From assembly GCA_951394405.1 (NCBI GenBank), contig OX596338.1, positions 124,001 to 188,000 on the forward strand: 64,000 nt of DNA. The letters are read 5' to 3'. This document shows, piece by piece, positions 11,930-23,727 of this stretch; the stretch's first letter is position 1, and every line of letters starts with the position of its first letter. The translations under genes were made by a program, and so were the position numbers. The stretch is from Coprinellus micaceus (Eukaryota; Basidiomycota; Agaricomycetes; Agaricales; Psathyrellaceae). The notes under the pieces were generated by a model. It had not been told where the DNA came from. It searched no databases and saw only the letters and a program-made list of their open reading frames with translations.

Positions 11930-13420
11930 ATGACGTCAGAGTTTGGGACTCTGGGGGAGGAGCAATTGGCTTCGAACGATAACCGTGAATCGGGAATCGG
12001 GATTGGGTTTTACCTAGGTTAACTGGGCGGCCTCGATGTCGGACGCAAGACCTATCGTGCCTGCGCCTCGAGGTCACAGAAGACTCCAGCGCCATCGGTG
12101 TACGAACCTTCCTTCGACTTCGTCCTCGTTCCAATGCCCTGCAGTTCTCTAGAACCTATTCGATCCCTACATCCAACGTTAACCACGCACTCTACATACC
12201 GCACGCCTTCCAAACCGTCTTCACACCTACATCCCCAGCCAGAACTCCCTCTGAGACATGAAATCCGGACAATCGAAACACAACGCAATGTCCCACCCGT
12301 CTCGTATTAATGGAGTTGGATTCCCTTGAAGCCATAAGCCTACTGACCCACTCTTCGGTATGCATATGTATATCGAAACATCGACGACTCGGAGTCTCCC
12401 CACGCTCGAGTGCCGAGGAGGACTTCCGGTTACCCTCCTCTCCAGCTTGGCTTCGTCAGTCACGCTACATTTGTCTCAGGATCCTCGTCTCATGTTATCT
12501 CTCGAGGTCTTGCGCGTTCTCAAATCCTCTTCCTTGATTCCAAGTCCATCGAAAAACGCGATCTAGGGTGGACTTAGAACGTCAATCAAACTATCCCTGG
12601 AACTTCTCTTCCCCGTCTCTTCCATGTCTCGTTTGAATGGAGTACGAACGGTACCTTACTCTACGCCCCGTCCACCGAATTCAACCCGGCGGCTAGCGGT
12701 GGAGGAAAGCGCAAGGCCTTCTTCCGATCCAGGAAGAACGACGTATGGCGAGGCTCAGTAGCAAAATCGTATCGGATGTACAGTAAGTATGCAGCCCAAA
12801 CGACTACCCCTTTTGCAATGTTCCCGGCGAGTCAAGAGCCACTGCAACTCAGTTTCCGGTGGGTGGGTCGGAGTAAACTCACCCTCATTTCCTGCTCCTC
12901 TTCCAGTCGTTCGGTCGTGTAAACTCCCATCTCAACACTCCACTGTGCTGAGAGAACCCCCTCCAAAGCCAACACCCGCTGCAAATAAGGACCGTCTCCC
13001 TTCGTCTCTCCACCCCGCCTATTTCCATCTCCATCTCCTCCTTCCCTCAAACTCTGCAGGGCCCCCTGTTTCTTCAAACTCTGCACGTCACCCTCTTTCT
13101 TCAAACGTTGCACGCCCCTCTCCTTCTTCAAAGACCGCACGGAAGGTCTGGAGCGCAAGGCGAATTCAAAGGGCGGATGTGCTCCCATGGGAACTATGTC
13201 TTCGGTTGGTTTGGCGAGCTCTGCGCTACTCTCCTATCCCTCGAAACATGTATATACGACCGTCCCCCGATGGGCTTCACCCACCCCCGCTCGGAGGACA
13301 TCCGGTATCCCCTCTCCTCAGCTTAACTTCGTCGTCGACAAACGGGAAGCAAAGTACTTTCAAACCGTAATACTAGTGACTCCCCTGTAGTTTGACTTTC
13401 CTTATAGTCTATGTATCTTA
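11930..13420 (+). pseudogene. Unrecognised segment next to apn1, copy 1 of 3
   Basis: The segment begins with TATGACGTCAGAGTTTGGG, found again at about 17690. It contains coding-like stretches: one frame at about 12125-12255 reads RSNALQFSRTYSIPTSNVN, and another at about 12590-12780 reads GTLLYAPSTEFNPAASGGG, but stops separate them. Homologous, differently decayed copies are at 17690-18400 (same strand) and 21290-20749 (opposite strand). The gene identity is unknown. In two of the three places it lies head-to-head with an apn1 sequence, so it was probably a divergent neighbour of apn1. Whether any exons here are still used cannot be decided. Confidence 0.45.
13041..13141. repeat. 27-bp tandem repeat
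   Basis: The motif TTCAAACTCTGCA-like recurs with TCAAA at 13047, 13074, 13101 and 13128, a spacing of exactly 27. Both strands are open across it; the - strand gives charged nonamers such as QSLKKQGAL and QRLKKEGDV. Confidence 0.8.
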
Positions 13421-13782
13421 CCTCCGGAACTGTACATAGCATGGTAGAGAAGACAGTCGGCTCGGGTCGAAAACAGAGTGCGAGCCGGTGCTCCGATCTG
13501 ACTTCGCCGCTGAACTGTTAAACGGCATCATTGCCCACATTTTGCATCGCATCGTAATTTGGTTGAGACCCCGGTTGACGTGGACTTCCCTCGTGTATAT
13601 AGATACACATCGACCACTTGAAACATATCGTCTCCCCCAACGACTCACTCGGCGATTAGGCGCCCAGTGTGAGTTGGCTACGGCATCACAACACAGACAA
13701 ACAATTGATATACCGCCAAGCCTGGACCGAGGCAGTTCTACCTTTCGACATCAACTGCATACCATCGCAACAGCTGAAATCA

Positions 13783-15088
13783 TGGATGACGTACCATTCG
13801 ATAGCCTCCACCTCCCCCTCGACCTTTGGATCGAGGTTTACCGAGAATCTCACGCGGTTGAACTGTGAACATCATTGCCCTACCCCAAGTGCGTGCCTAC
13901 GCCACCTCCGAGCTCCTTAGCCTGACAGTCTCGTAGACGTGCGAGGCGCTACACGCTCCTCTATCTCAAAATCCAACCTAGGTTCCAATATTAAACCATA
14001 CAAGCCACCAGGGTGGCGCATTTCTCTCCTTCCCCATCGACGGGATAGATCTCGATCACATGAAACGGGCTGCAACAAGTCCAGAGTGGTGAGAAAGACT
14101 CATCCGGAGGCACACGGTCACTGCGAACGAGTCCTTAAAGTCACAGATCACGTTCCCTTCAGGATCCCAATCCAACCCATGGATCTGAATCGTAGGTAAC
14201 TTTGCGGGGGCCTTTCAAAAGAAGCTCCTCCCCGGGGGGAGGTACTTCGTCGCCAGGAATTTCAGTAGCGCACTTCGTACTGTGCCCATCTCGCTCTTGG
14301 ATCTCGGGGCGCTTGGCGCTCCGGTAAACTCCACACCGAGGAGGGTTGATTGCAGGGTCTTCGCGACGGGAGTTGAGTCGAACGGGGGGACAAACCTGGA
14401 TGCCTGCTTTGATGGTGATACTCTGAGGGTGATTGCTGTGAGCACTGGCGGCCCCGATGGAGGCACCATAAGTGAGTTATGATGCCCTTGTTGTCGGTCA
14501 ACTCCTCTATAATCCGCCCCACTTATTTCAGGAGCTAACCCATCATCTTCTTACTGGCAGCACCGTGGTTATGGCTATATCACTACTCAAAGACTCTCAT
14601 TTCAAGGAGCTCACCAGTATTCGAATTGAGGCACATGGGGAAGTCGACCGTTTCATTCGAAGACATAAAGCCTTCTTCCGCTTCTGGGGTGGAATGGTGG
14701 CGCTCTGGGACTACCCGCGGGGCCTCTTGTCGAAATGGCGAATCAGCGAGTTATCAGGCTGGAAGGAGGACGATGTACGCTTTCACTCCCGCTGGGTCTC
14801 TTCTTCCCTCGTTGGCTAAAATCATTGTCGACAGGTAACTATCCTAATGGACGATTTCGTTTTGTGTATCTGTCGTTGAGGGACTTTCGCGTGGCAAATC
14901 GAAATAGCCACGCGCAGATGACGGGGTACCTCCGCGGGGGATCAGTGTTTCATTTGGAGATTCTCATGTCGTCCGCTCAAGTCACGTTTCGCGATTTGGA
15001 TCGGATGAATATTAACCATGACAGTCGACTATTCGTAATTACCCTTGTTCTTGATACTCGATGGCCCAAAGTACTGAGTGATATCTGA
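13783..15088 (+). pseudogene. F-box-like pseudogene, subfamily B
   Basis: The start MDDVPFDSLHLPLDLWIEV matches MDNASFGEVHLPLELWIEV of the copy at 33163 on the other strand. The frame then breaks: GAGGTTTACC replaces GAGGTTATC and several bases are inserted before the ACATCATTGCC segment. Exon 1 would end at CCCCAA|GTGCGT. Exon 2 (from about 13937) has further stops; exon 3 (about 14560-14790) keeps long similarity (AISLLKDSHFKEL), and the last exon after about 14835 is out of frame and truncated. The 5' flank from about 13420 is shared with 33164-33490. It is a dead inverted paralog of the 31.5-33.2 kb gene. Confidence 0.8.
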
Positions 15089-15202
15089 CCAGACGACGAC
15101 ATTATCAACTAATACCCCAATATTCTGTGTCCGGTGTCTACACCACCAGGTAGTACTGAGAATCATGGGACTATGCTGTCCGGTCGGCCATATATGCATT
15201 CA

Positions 15203-15426
15203 ACCAGCCTCATCGTGAGAGCTGGGGAGACCAAGTGAAGTAGGATGTACAAAAAATGCAATGAGGCGAAGCCCGAAGCCCCTGTACCTTCGCCATGAGA
15301 ACATCTTTCGGCACCACGTCGGCATCTCGGGTGCTTCCGAGAGCAGCTCTATTTGGTAATCTGCACCTATCACCCCTTGCTTCCCTCTTCACCATCGCGG
15401 TGGACGCCTTTCGAGAACACTCTTCT
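15203..15426 (+). promoter_or_regulatory. Upstream module of third F-box-like gene
   Basis: This shares the start-proximal block with the regions before 1433, 4638 and (reverse) 25542: ACCAGCCTC, then AATGAGGCGAAGCCC, then TTTCGGCAC and TCGGCATCTCGGG. The reading frame is open to 15295, but this is probably 5' leader. Promoter function is inferred only from conservation and position. Confidence 0.5.
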
Positions 15427-17290
15427 ATGTCGAGAGAAATTACGCCTACGGCGAGTTCTATCCTTCCAGAGGATATCTGGAGCGAGATCGCGGAACAGCT
15501 AGGCGCATTCGACGTGTTCTCCCTCTCGCAGGTGAGCGCTAAGTTTGCAAGGAAGACTAGTCCCCATCGCATAACGACCGACCCGACTATGCATCCCAGG
15601 CGTGCAGAGAGCTGTACTCCTTCCTCTCCAGAAGGGACTTATGGATCCGAGTTCTACGCTCTGTATGCCGTCGGCATGGTGTCTTCCTCCCCACCTACCC
15701 ACTATCTGAAACGGAGATGACGGTCGCCCAAATACAACGCGCTGCTTCAAGGCCCGGGCGCAGGCATGACTTCGTCCGCAGGAGGGCCTCTCCTCTCGGG
15801 CCATGCGATAGCTTCGCCTCCATGCGCCAAAGCATCGAAGGACACCCTGTAACGACGCCAACCCTCGAAGGTGAATTTTGGCCTCTACGCCATTGGCGGG
15901 TGCACTTGGTCCCAGGGGGGAGGTTTCTTGTCGTCCTCGCTCTTCCCAATTATGGCACAGGCTCTAGGGACGAGGAGGCGGCGGAACCTACGACCATAGC
16001 GCTATCAATCTACGATATTGGAGTGCCTGGTTCCACCGATCACCGTGTTCCCTTCATCGTAGCATCCCAGTCGCTCGATATCGCTTGCCCGACACGACAA
16101 GTTGCACGTATGTCCCAAAGTGGGGTGGCGATTGTGAGTGACTCTTCGTTTCGAGTTGTCATAGTGCACCCAAACAGTCCCACGAGGAATCTGTCGTGGA
16201 CGTGAGTTTCCCTCACCATCTCGTTGCGTTCGCCGACATTTGTGCGATACTGACGGCGCTACTCTGCTTCAAAGGATATTTGCATTCGACGTGAACTTTA
16301 GTGCTCCTGATAGGAGTAGCCCCTCGCTGAAGAGGCGTCGGGCGTCGATCACCATCGACACACCCAACAGCCTACCCGTATTGAATGTATACCTCCAAGG
16401 CGATCGGGTGCTGCTCCGGTTCCATAAGTCGATTGTTATCTGGGACGTGGAAACGATGAGGTAGTACGCTAGACTCAAGGTTCCGGATTGGGGCGCTCCG
16501 AGCGAGGTGGCTGTGGTGCCACTACTGATTCCGGGATCTGCAGAAATTGGACTGACATGAAGATTTATAGGTACCACGCCGCCTATCCATGCTCACCAGC
16601 CACCACCTCGTCTGCATCGGGGTTGAGAAGTTGGGTGTCTGGCATCTCTCAGCGTTGGACTGGATGGATGGCGGGCCGTTGCCTTGCGTTGATGAAGCAT
16701 CCTCTCAACCAGTTTCCCCGGATATCGTGGTTTCAGATCCTTGGAACTACAAGACCTGGGACCGACTTGAGTTTTCCCGGGTCTCAATCCCAACTGTTAC
16801 CGAAAGTGGAGTGTACTTTGATGTCCGCTACCAACAGAACAGCCCCCTTCAACGCTACCTCGGAGTCAGCTCCCAACCGGACGGGAGGGGTGGCCGGGTT
16901 TGGTACCGGCTCGACGTCACCCCACATACTTCGCGCAGTCCCCACGGTCTTCCTATATCCGACCAAGGAGCTCGTGTCGCTCTCACTCTCATTTCAGTGA
17001 CGCGCTGCCCAGCCCCATGGTTCGCACTCGCCGCCGACTTTGCGCATGGGCAGGTGTGCTATGTAGTGCACTCTCCTCCCATGACATGCGCCTACGTCCC
17101 CAGCGACCGTCCCAGTATCACCTTGATGACCCCTGCGAAGCTGGAGGAGGGGATCGCCCTAACTAAGTGTCTTCGCCTCGAGGCTCATCGCCCACACGCG
17201 TTCTGCCCGTTATCGGGGAGGATCATATATATCCAGTGGCACCTGGACGAGAGACAGCAGAACGTGAAGGTCGTTGACTACTTGCCTTAA
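15427..17290 (+). pseudogene. F-box-like protein, subfamily A, copy 3, with in-frame stop
   Basis: Exon 1 15427..15531, exon 2 15600..16201, exon 3 from 16275, exon 4 16571..17290. Exon 1 again has 105 nt and ends at the FSLSQ splice site. Landmarks are intact (LPEDIWSEIAEQL, DLWIRVL, LVPGGRFLVVLAL, DIGVPGSTDHRVP, FHKSIVIWDVETM, GVWHLSALDWMDGG). Exon 3 reads ATG AGG TAG at 16456-16464, where the sisters have ATG AAG TAC: three extra bases create a stop before the last exon. The putative exon 3 donor is GTGGCT, also weaker than in sisters. Exon 4 is fully open to the terminal DYLP and carries about 18 additional residues (around RYLGVSSQPDGRGG). Either a recent pseudogene or a gene truncated to about 300 residues. 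Confidence 0.75.
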
Positions 17291-17685
17291 TGTAAACTAT
17301 TCCCGTTTGAACGCAGACAGTGGCACGCCTTCAGTTTACCCGCTGATTGACAAATAAATTGTTCCATTCCTATAGCTAGGCGAGGCTCCTGGATCCAGAG
17401 TACTTGAGTACTTCCGGCGGCAAAGTGGGGGGATATCGGCGATTGTCCAGTGGATGTCGTTTCAGTGTTCCAGCGCCACCCCCTATCGCGGCCGTACACT
17501 GTAGTTCTCCCAGACGCCTCGAAGCCCAGAGGACACGCGGAGCTTGAATCAGGGGCGCGCTAAGCGCTAAGCCCCGGCGGGTGGATCGAAGCGCCCAAAG
17601 GTGCATCGCAGAAGTGGAAGGGCTAAAACTCGTTAAAGGCAGTCAAAATCTCAGGAATGAGCGTCTGGAACAGTCGGGATATGGG
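17291..17685 (+). repeat. Downstream module of third F-box-like gene
   Basis: This is the third copy of the module at 3480-3790 and 6990-7540: GGCGAGGCTCCTGGA, then GGGGGATATCGGCGATTG, GTCCAGTGGATG and GAGCTTGAATCAG, followed by CTCGTTAAAGGCAGT and TCTCAGGAATGAG. It starts right after the stop codon of copy 3, showing that duplication units include 3' flank. Confidence 0.65.
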
Positions 17686-17689
17686 CTTG

Positions 17690-18400
17690 TATGACGTCAG
17701 AGTTTGGGCTTTTGTGGCGGAGGCGCTTGTTGGCTTCCAACCTTCATGATCATGCATGGCCATTGTCTAGGCACCGAGACCGTTCCCTCCACGTTTAACG
17801 GGATCCTTCCCTTCAATCTGTATCGGACGAGCACCCTTCTGCGAATACGCCTTCCCTCGAATCCCCTCCTGAGAGAAATCTAGGGCGACTTTGATGTCGA
17901 TACACACCGTATAATTCCAGCCTGAGGTCTCAGAGTACACATAGCGGCACAATCGATGTCATAATTATAAAATCCCAACGACTATCGAGTCGAAATCACC
18001 CCCGACTGACTGATTGACTTCATACTACTGTCTGTAAGCGACTCACCTAAGAAGTATTGAACTCCTTTGACTGAACGTTGACGGACGGCTTTCGGTCGCC
18101 TCCACGCTCGAGTGCCGAGGACGACTCCTGGGCACCCTGCTTTCCACGCTAACTTCGTCGGTACCTCTACGCCTCACGCTACCCACGACATCCTACCTCT
18201 CAACCTTGCGCATTCTCAGATCCCCGCGGTCTATATGCCCAATCCCCAACGCCAACCCACCATTCGAGAAACACGATCTAATTCTCGTACAAATTCGCAT
18301 TATACCACGTCCAGGGAACGGCTGGACCTTTCCACGGCAAATTCCGCACTACCCTCCATCGCCAATCTGGATTCGGGATTAGAGCTCACGTAGGTTCCCC
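17690..18400 (+). repeat. Unrecognised apn1-neighbour segment, copy 2 of 3
   Basis: It begins with the same TATGACGTCAGAGTTTGGG as 11930 and rejoins homology at about 18095 (CCACGCTCGAGTGCCGAGGA), continuing to about 18400. The open frame in this part (LECRGRLLGTLLS, then SVPLRLTLP) parallels the copy at 12390-12560. The stretch 17750-18080 in between is not clearly matched. The remainder, up to the F-box-like gene stop at 18657, shows no gene. Confidence 0.6.
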
Positions 18401-18656
18401 AGGTCGAACCCACGCCAAGGTGTACTCATACCGTGACTATGCCTGCCTTCCTTTGGCACCGTTCTCGCGACTCGTCGCCTCACCCCGTTTCTTTTTCGCT
18501 CACCCACCTCCCTTTCACGATCCCTCTCAGTTTCAGCGAATCGCGCTGTGCGACTCAGAGTAGGTAATATATACTGGAGGTTTGAGACCCAGAGTTCCAT
18601 GGGAGGAGTCATCGAGGCCAAATACAGGATAGAATGCGGAGCAAGAACATCATACA

Positions 18657-20447
18657 CTAAGGCAAGTAGTCAACGACCTTCACGTTATACTGCATCCCGT
18701 CCCCAATCGGCCGCAGGCATACCATCCTCCCCGACAACGCGCAGAACGCGTGGGGGGAACCATCCCCTAGACGAACACACTTAGTCAGGGCTCCCTCCTC
18801 TTCGTACTTCGAAAGGGCCGTGAAGGTCATACCGGAGCAGTCGCTTAGGATGTAGGCATACGACCAGGCGAAACGAGAACCGGCCCATAAATAACACACC
18901 TGCCCATGCGCAAGGTCGACATTGGTGATATACCTTGGTAGCCGCGCCGCCGAAACGAGAGTGAGAGAGGCGCGGGCTCCCTGGCCGGCTCTGGGGAGCT
19001 TGTCAAGGCTACCCGAGGGATGTGGGGCGACGTCGAGGTGGTACCTAACGGTTTTATACTCCGCGTCCGGTTGGTAGTGGACATCGAAGTACACTCTGTT
19101 TTCGGTAACAGCTGGGATGGGGACGTGGGTAAACGTAATTCGATTCCAGGCCTTGTCGTTCCAAGGAACCGAAACTGCGATGTCTGGGGAAACGGGTTGA
19201 GAGGGTGCTTCATTAACGCGAGGGGACGGCCCTCCCTCCCTCCAGTCCAACGCGGAGAGATGCCAGACACCCAACCTCGTAGCCCCAATGGAGACTAGAT
19301 GGTCATTGGTGAGCACGGCGAGTTGTGCCTATACATGCCCATGTCAGCCCAATATCTGAGGATCCCTAAATCGGCAGGTGTATCAACCAACTCACATAGC
19401 TCATGAGACTAACATACTTCACTGTTTTCACGTCCCAGATAACGATAGACTCAGGGAACCGCAGTAGCACACGATCGCCTCGGAGGTACATGTCCGATAC
19501 CAGACTGTCTGGTGCGTTGATGGTGATCGAGGCCTGGCGCCTCTTCAGTGAGGGGGCATTCCCATCAGGAGCGCTAAAGTTCGCATCGAATGCAAGTACC
19601 CTTTGAACCAGAGTAGGGCAGTCAGCATCACGCAGATGTCAGAGAACACAACAAGGTACGGGGGAAACTCACGTCCACGACCAATCCCTCCTGGGACCGT
19701 TTGGGTGCACTATAACGACTCGAAGCAAAGAGTCACCCACAACCACCACTCCGGTCCGGGACACATCTGCAAAGCCCCCCGTTGGCGACGCGATATAGAG
19801 CGGCTGGGATGCTAGGATGGAAGGGACGCGGTGATCGGCGGATCCAGGAACTCCGAGATCCCAAACCGATAACACAACGGTCGTATGTTCTGCCATATAC
19901 TCTTTACTGTAGTTCGTGCCAAAATTGTGAAGGGCGAGAGTGACAAGAAACCTCCCTCCTGGAACCAAATGCACCCGCCAATGGCATAGAGACCAAGATT
20001 TGCCTTCAATGGTTGGCGTAATAACAGGGTGTCCTTTGATGCTTTGGCGCATGGAGGCGAAGCTATCGCATGGCCCGAGAGGAGAGGCCCTCCTGCAGAT
20101 CAGGTTATGCCAGCGCCCGGGCCTTGAAGCAGCGCTTTGTATTTGGGGGAGCGTCATCTCCGTCTCAGATAGTGGGTAGGTGGGGAGGAAGACGCCATGC
20201 CGACGACATACTGAACGTAGAATGCGGATCCACAAGCCCTTTCTCGAGAGGAAGAAGTATAGCTCTCTGCACACCTGTCATGTGTAGTCGGGTCAGTCGT
20301 TATGCAGTAAGGCATAATCGTCCCTGCGAACTTAACGCTCACCCGCGAAAGGGAGAACACATCGAATGCACCGAGTTGTTCAGCGATTTCGACCCAGATA
20401 TCCTGCGGAAGGATAGATCTGCCCGCAGATGTACTTTCGCTCGACAT
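18657..20447 (-). CDS. F-box-like protein, subfamily A, copy 4
   Basis: Exons 20447..20343, 20274..19673, 19600..19396 and 19328..18657 give 527 residues with no stop. The F-box-like region reads LPQDIWVEIAEQL and FDVFSLSR; the last codon before intron 1 is CGG where sisters have CAG, leaving a usable GTGAGC donor. Later marks are GLWIRILRSV, LVPGGRFLVTLAL, VWDLGVPGSADHRVPS, LLRFPESIVIWDV, GVWHLSALDWREGG and the C-terminal CALSGRMVC..VDYLP. Exon 3 is 18-21 nt shorter than in copies 1 and 2. It points toward copy 3 (tail to tail). An SCF-adaptor role is inferred. Confidence 0.85.
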
Positions 20448-20748
20448 AGAGGGGTGTTCTCGAAAAGCGCCCACCATGATGATGAAGGAGGAAGGCAACG
20501 GGCGACATTCAAGTTGCCAGATAGGAGGACCGCAGCGCCCGAAGGTGCCGATGGTTGTGCCGAGAGACTTTCCCACCACGAAGATAGGGGCTTGAAGCTG
20601 TGGGTCCCTTCACAGAAGGTCGTCTAGGCTTCAGTGGACGAGGCATAATATGCAGTTTGCACAAGAAGAAGTCGGAATGTGTGGAAGGGGAGGACGTTCC
20701 AGGTGTTATCGACGTCAAATTCGGAGGTAGTGCAGTATGTCGCGTAGC

Positions 20749-21290
20749 TTAGCCTGAGTCAGACTGTACGGTATTCGCGTTTCTCGAGCCCCAGAGATTT
20801 AGGAACGAAACAGAGCATCTGAAAACCCGTAAGGCCTTGAGAGATAGAGCCCAGAATACGACGGGAAGCTTGAAACATAGCGACCCAGACGAAGTCAAGC
20901 CGGAGGTAGGCGTAACAAGAAGCAGTCCTCGCCGTGGAGACGATCGAAAGGCGGTCGTCGATGTTTCAATATACGCACCGAAGAGTTGGTACGCTATGGA
21001 CAGGAGGGTCGCTGATTCCGTCCTGGTACAGATCGAGTGAGGTCTGAGATAGTATCGCTGGGGTTTCGATTTAGGCATCGCGTTGGGTTTCAGTGTCGGG
21101 CTTTGCCTCAGAGCCGCCAGTTCTGGCTGAGGATGTGGGGATGAAGGCTCTGATGGCTACACGCCGTGTAGAGTGCGTGCTGAACGCAGAATTTGAAGCA
21201 ACGGGTCGCCCAGTCAGTTCTAGCCCAAGAGTGTGGATCGAGTATCAAGGCGAAGCAAGATTAGTACACCGAAAGAGCTGAATTCTTCAG
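20749..21290 (-). pseudogene. Unrecognised apn1-neighbour segment, inverted copy 3 of 3
   Basis: Read on the - strand, this follows copy 1 (12160-12560) in order: a CAGCACGCACTCTACA block, CCCACATCCTCAGCCAGAAC, then ATTGAAACATCGACGACC and a hydrophobic frame ending SLKALRVFRCSVSFLN, matching SLEVLRVLKSSSLIP of copy 1. Stops and length changes show decay. It lies head-to-head with the apn1 pseudogene at 21658, as copy 1 does with apn1. Confidence 0.65.
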
Positions 21291-21350
21291 CGACCTCGAT
21301 CCAGAAGAGTAGGCGTAGTCATGGTGGATGGAGGCCTGCTTTTGACATGG

Positions 21351-21368
21351 AGGCGCCCCAGGGCGCCT
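21351..21368. repeat. Short perfect inverted repeat
   Basis: AGGCGCCC and GGGCGCCT are separated by two bases, between the decayed neighbour segment and the apn1 pseudogene. It could form a hairpin; no function is claimed. Confidence 0.6.
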
Positions 21369-21657
21369 ACGTAAGAGCCAATCCCGATTGACGATGGAGG
21401 CAGAGAGACAACGAGCGATCCGGCATGAAGCTTTGAAAGCTCAAAGTCTGATCAAGACGTCATACATAGTATGTAGCCCCTATCTGAACGTGCGGACTCC
21501 GTCCGGCACCTCGGCAAGTCACCTCGAGGCGCGCCAATGTCCGCCTTTCCTCCTCGTCCTCTCCCACTACCGGCGCTTAGCCATCCTATGCATATGCTCG
21601 CGTCCTCTGTCTCCGCGTATCGTCTCCATACTCGATCTCAGCACACAATTACGACGT

Positions 21658-23370
21658 TTGTGATACTGACAAGACGCAGCAGCCACGCGATGGCCACAGC
21701 GGCTCAAGGTGTTGAACCGGGCCCGAGTCGAGCGAGGCCGAGGGGGATGGAGAAGGTCGAGCAGGAGAGCATCATGTTTGAGGAGGATTTTGGTGAGCAC
21801 TGGTGAACCTCTACGCGCTCTGTCTCCGTCTGGGTGGATCTTGACCGGGGTGTTTCTACAGAGGACCTATTGAAGACGACCCACCCCGTCAACGCCGCGT
21901 CCAAAGACACAGAGGGAACGCAAGAGCGTAAAGGCGGAGGAGAGTAAGCCTTGGGGCAGTGAAGAACACGAAACTCAGCGTCTTCTCCCCGATATCTCTT
22001 CCCCATTCTCCCAACCCACTCCCCAATCCAAGAACCCTGCGAAGAGAGAACCGAGAGCGAAGGCGAAAGGGAAGCCAAAGCCTAGGCGTACGACCCCTCC
22101 TCTTTCCTCCCCGGCCGACGAACCCATAGAAAGTCGGGGCACACGTCTCGGCGTCGGGTGGGGTGGAGAACTCCGTCGTTAACGCTGCTTCGATTGGGTG
22201 CGTCCTATGTGTCTTGTCGTCGTGTTCTCTAAGCTGACGCTGTTTCTCTCCTACCTCTTGTCTCTACTCTCTACGCTTTTCGGGCCGCTCTCTTTGGCTC
22301 GATCCAACGCTTTCGCCCTCTTCCTCAAACCCTAATGCAAATGTTCCTCTCCCCGGCTCTCCAACCCCTCCATCGCCCTTTTCAAAGGGGGATGAAAGAA
22401 TTGGAGTATGAGACGGGGCACGTCCCCCCGCATGGGGGTTATTTGGCTAACCTTGGGGAATCCGGATCGGTGCGTTGGGCCGGTTCTCTGTCCTTGTGTG
22501 GTTCGTTTGGTGGAGGGATGGGGCGTTGTCCCTACGACACTTTGAGTGTTCGTCGCGGTTTCATCGAGTAGGATGGACGGAAACCATTGAGCGGGATGGA
22601 CGGCGCAGCGGTTCCTTTCCCATGTCCCGAACGACGAGGTCGTCCTTCGTCCTTCGTTCTTTCCTTTTTCCTCGTATAGACCAATAGACCAGGATGGCGT
22701 CGACGGAGTGGCGTGGAGGATGGAAGCACGAATGCTAACGATCTGTATATGTAGGGAGCGACGAAGTCGTATGAATACTTCCTGGACGACCTCAAAAGGT
22801 GCGAAATGTTGGGTTCGAAATATTCTAATTTTCAGTGCGTCCCCCTTTTCCTTCTCTCCTCTCCTATCCCTCCCCCCTTCCGCCATTTATTAGGGAAGCG
22901 ACTGAGACTGACTATAGACCAAGTATAGCCCAGGCTCAACCGCCCGGCCAAGGCACGCGCGAAGCAAGTATCAAGCTCATTCTAACCAAGTCCATAGAGC
23001 CACTATGTCGGTCGTCACCGTCGAGAACATGGTCAGTACCTTCGTTTCTTCCAATCCTCCCTTTCCTCCTACCTTTCTTTCTTCGCCGATTTGTCCACTC
23101 GCGGTGCTACCCGTCCCTCTTCGCAATGGGCTGCTCCCCTTCGCGTTTTGGGGAGCGGCCGTATCCTTGTTCTTATCCTACATTAAATACAGCCTTCCTC
23201 CCCGTTCCCACTCTGCATTGGATACCGTGACGCATCGGCTCTACTGGCAGCTGACCCATATTGAACGAACAATAGGCTAGAGCAGGGATCATCATCGGCT
23301 CGACGTTCGAGGATGTAAGGGATATCATCAGGGAGGATGTGGAGAGGGGGCGTGTTTTGATACTTTCGTC
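21658..23370 (+). pseudogene. Truncated apn1 pseudogene
   Basis: Segments parallel exons 1-6 of apn1 in order and on the opposite strand: LTRRSS..GVEPGPSR (about 21670), [10 protein letters not shown] (about 21970), [10 protein letters not shown] followed by a stop (about 22300), LEYETGHVPPHGGYLANLG (about 22400), SYEYFLDDLKRCEMLG (about 22770), a decayed STVGQ.TRE block (about 22925), VVTVENM (about 23012) and IIIGSTFEDVRDII (about 23290). There are several frameshifts and stops, the Met start is lost (GTGATACTGACAAGACGC), and the last four exons, carrying the HLNDSK, DRHEN and LETP metal ligands, are missing. It cannot encode an active AP endonuclease. Confidence 0.88.
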
Positions 23371-23727
23371 CCTTCTTTGTCGCTCTTCACTCTTGTCCTA
23401 TCCCTTCCTTCGATTTTCATTTTGCCTTTTCCCCCGCTCTTAATGCCTATCTTTCAGGCGGTCCTTCTGCGCTCTACAAAAACCGCTTTGGGCGCTTCGA
23501 TCCACCTGCCGGCGCTTAGCATTTCCCAGATTCAAACTCCGCGCATGGCCTGTTTGAACTGGTTTGGGAGATGGTATGCGATTGAGGTCCCATCTCTCAA
23601 TCCTTCCACTTATACCACCCGAGAACCCCCCCATATTCATAATAGCTCCGTTCGTCCACACAGCACAAGTAATCGAGATTAAACATACGGGATAGAATGT
23701 CAGAAATGAGCGTTACTCGAGTATACT

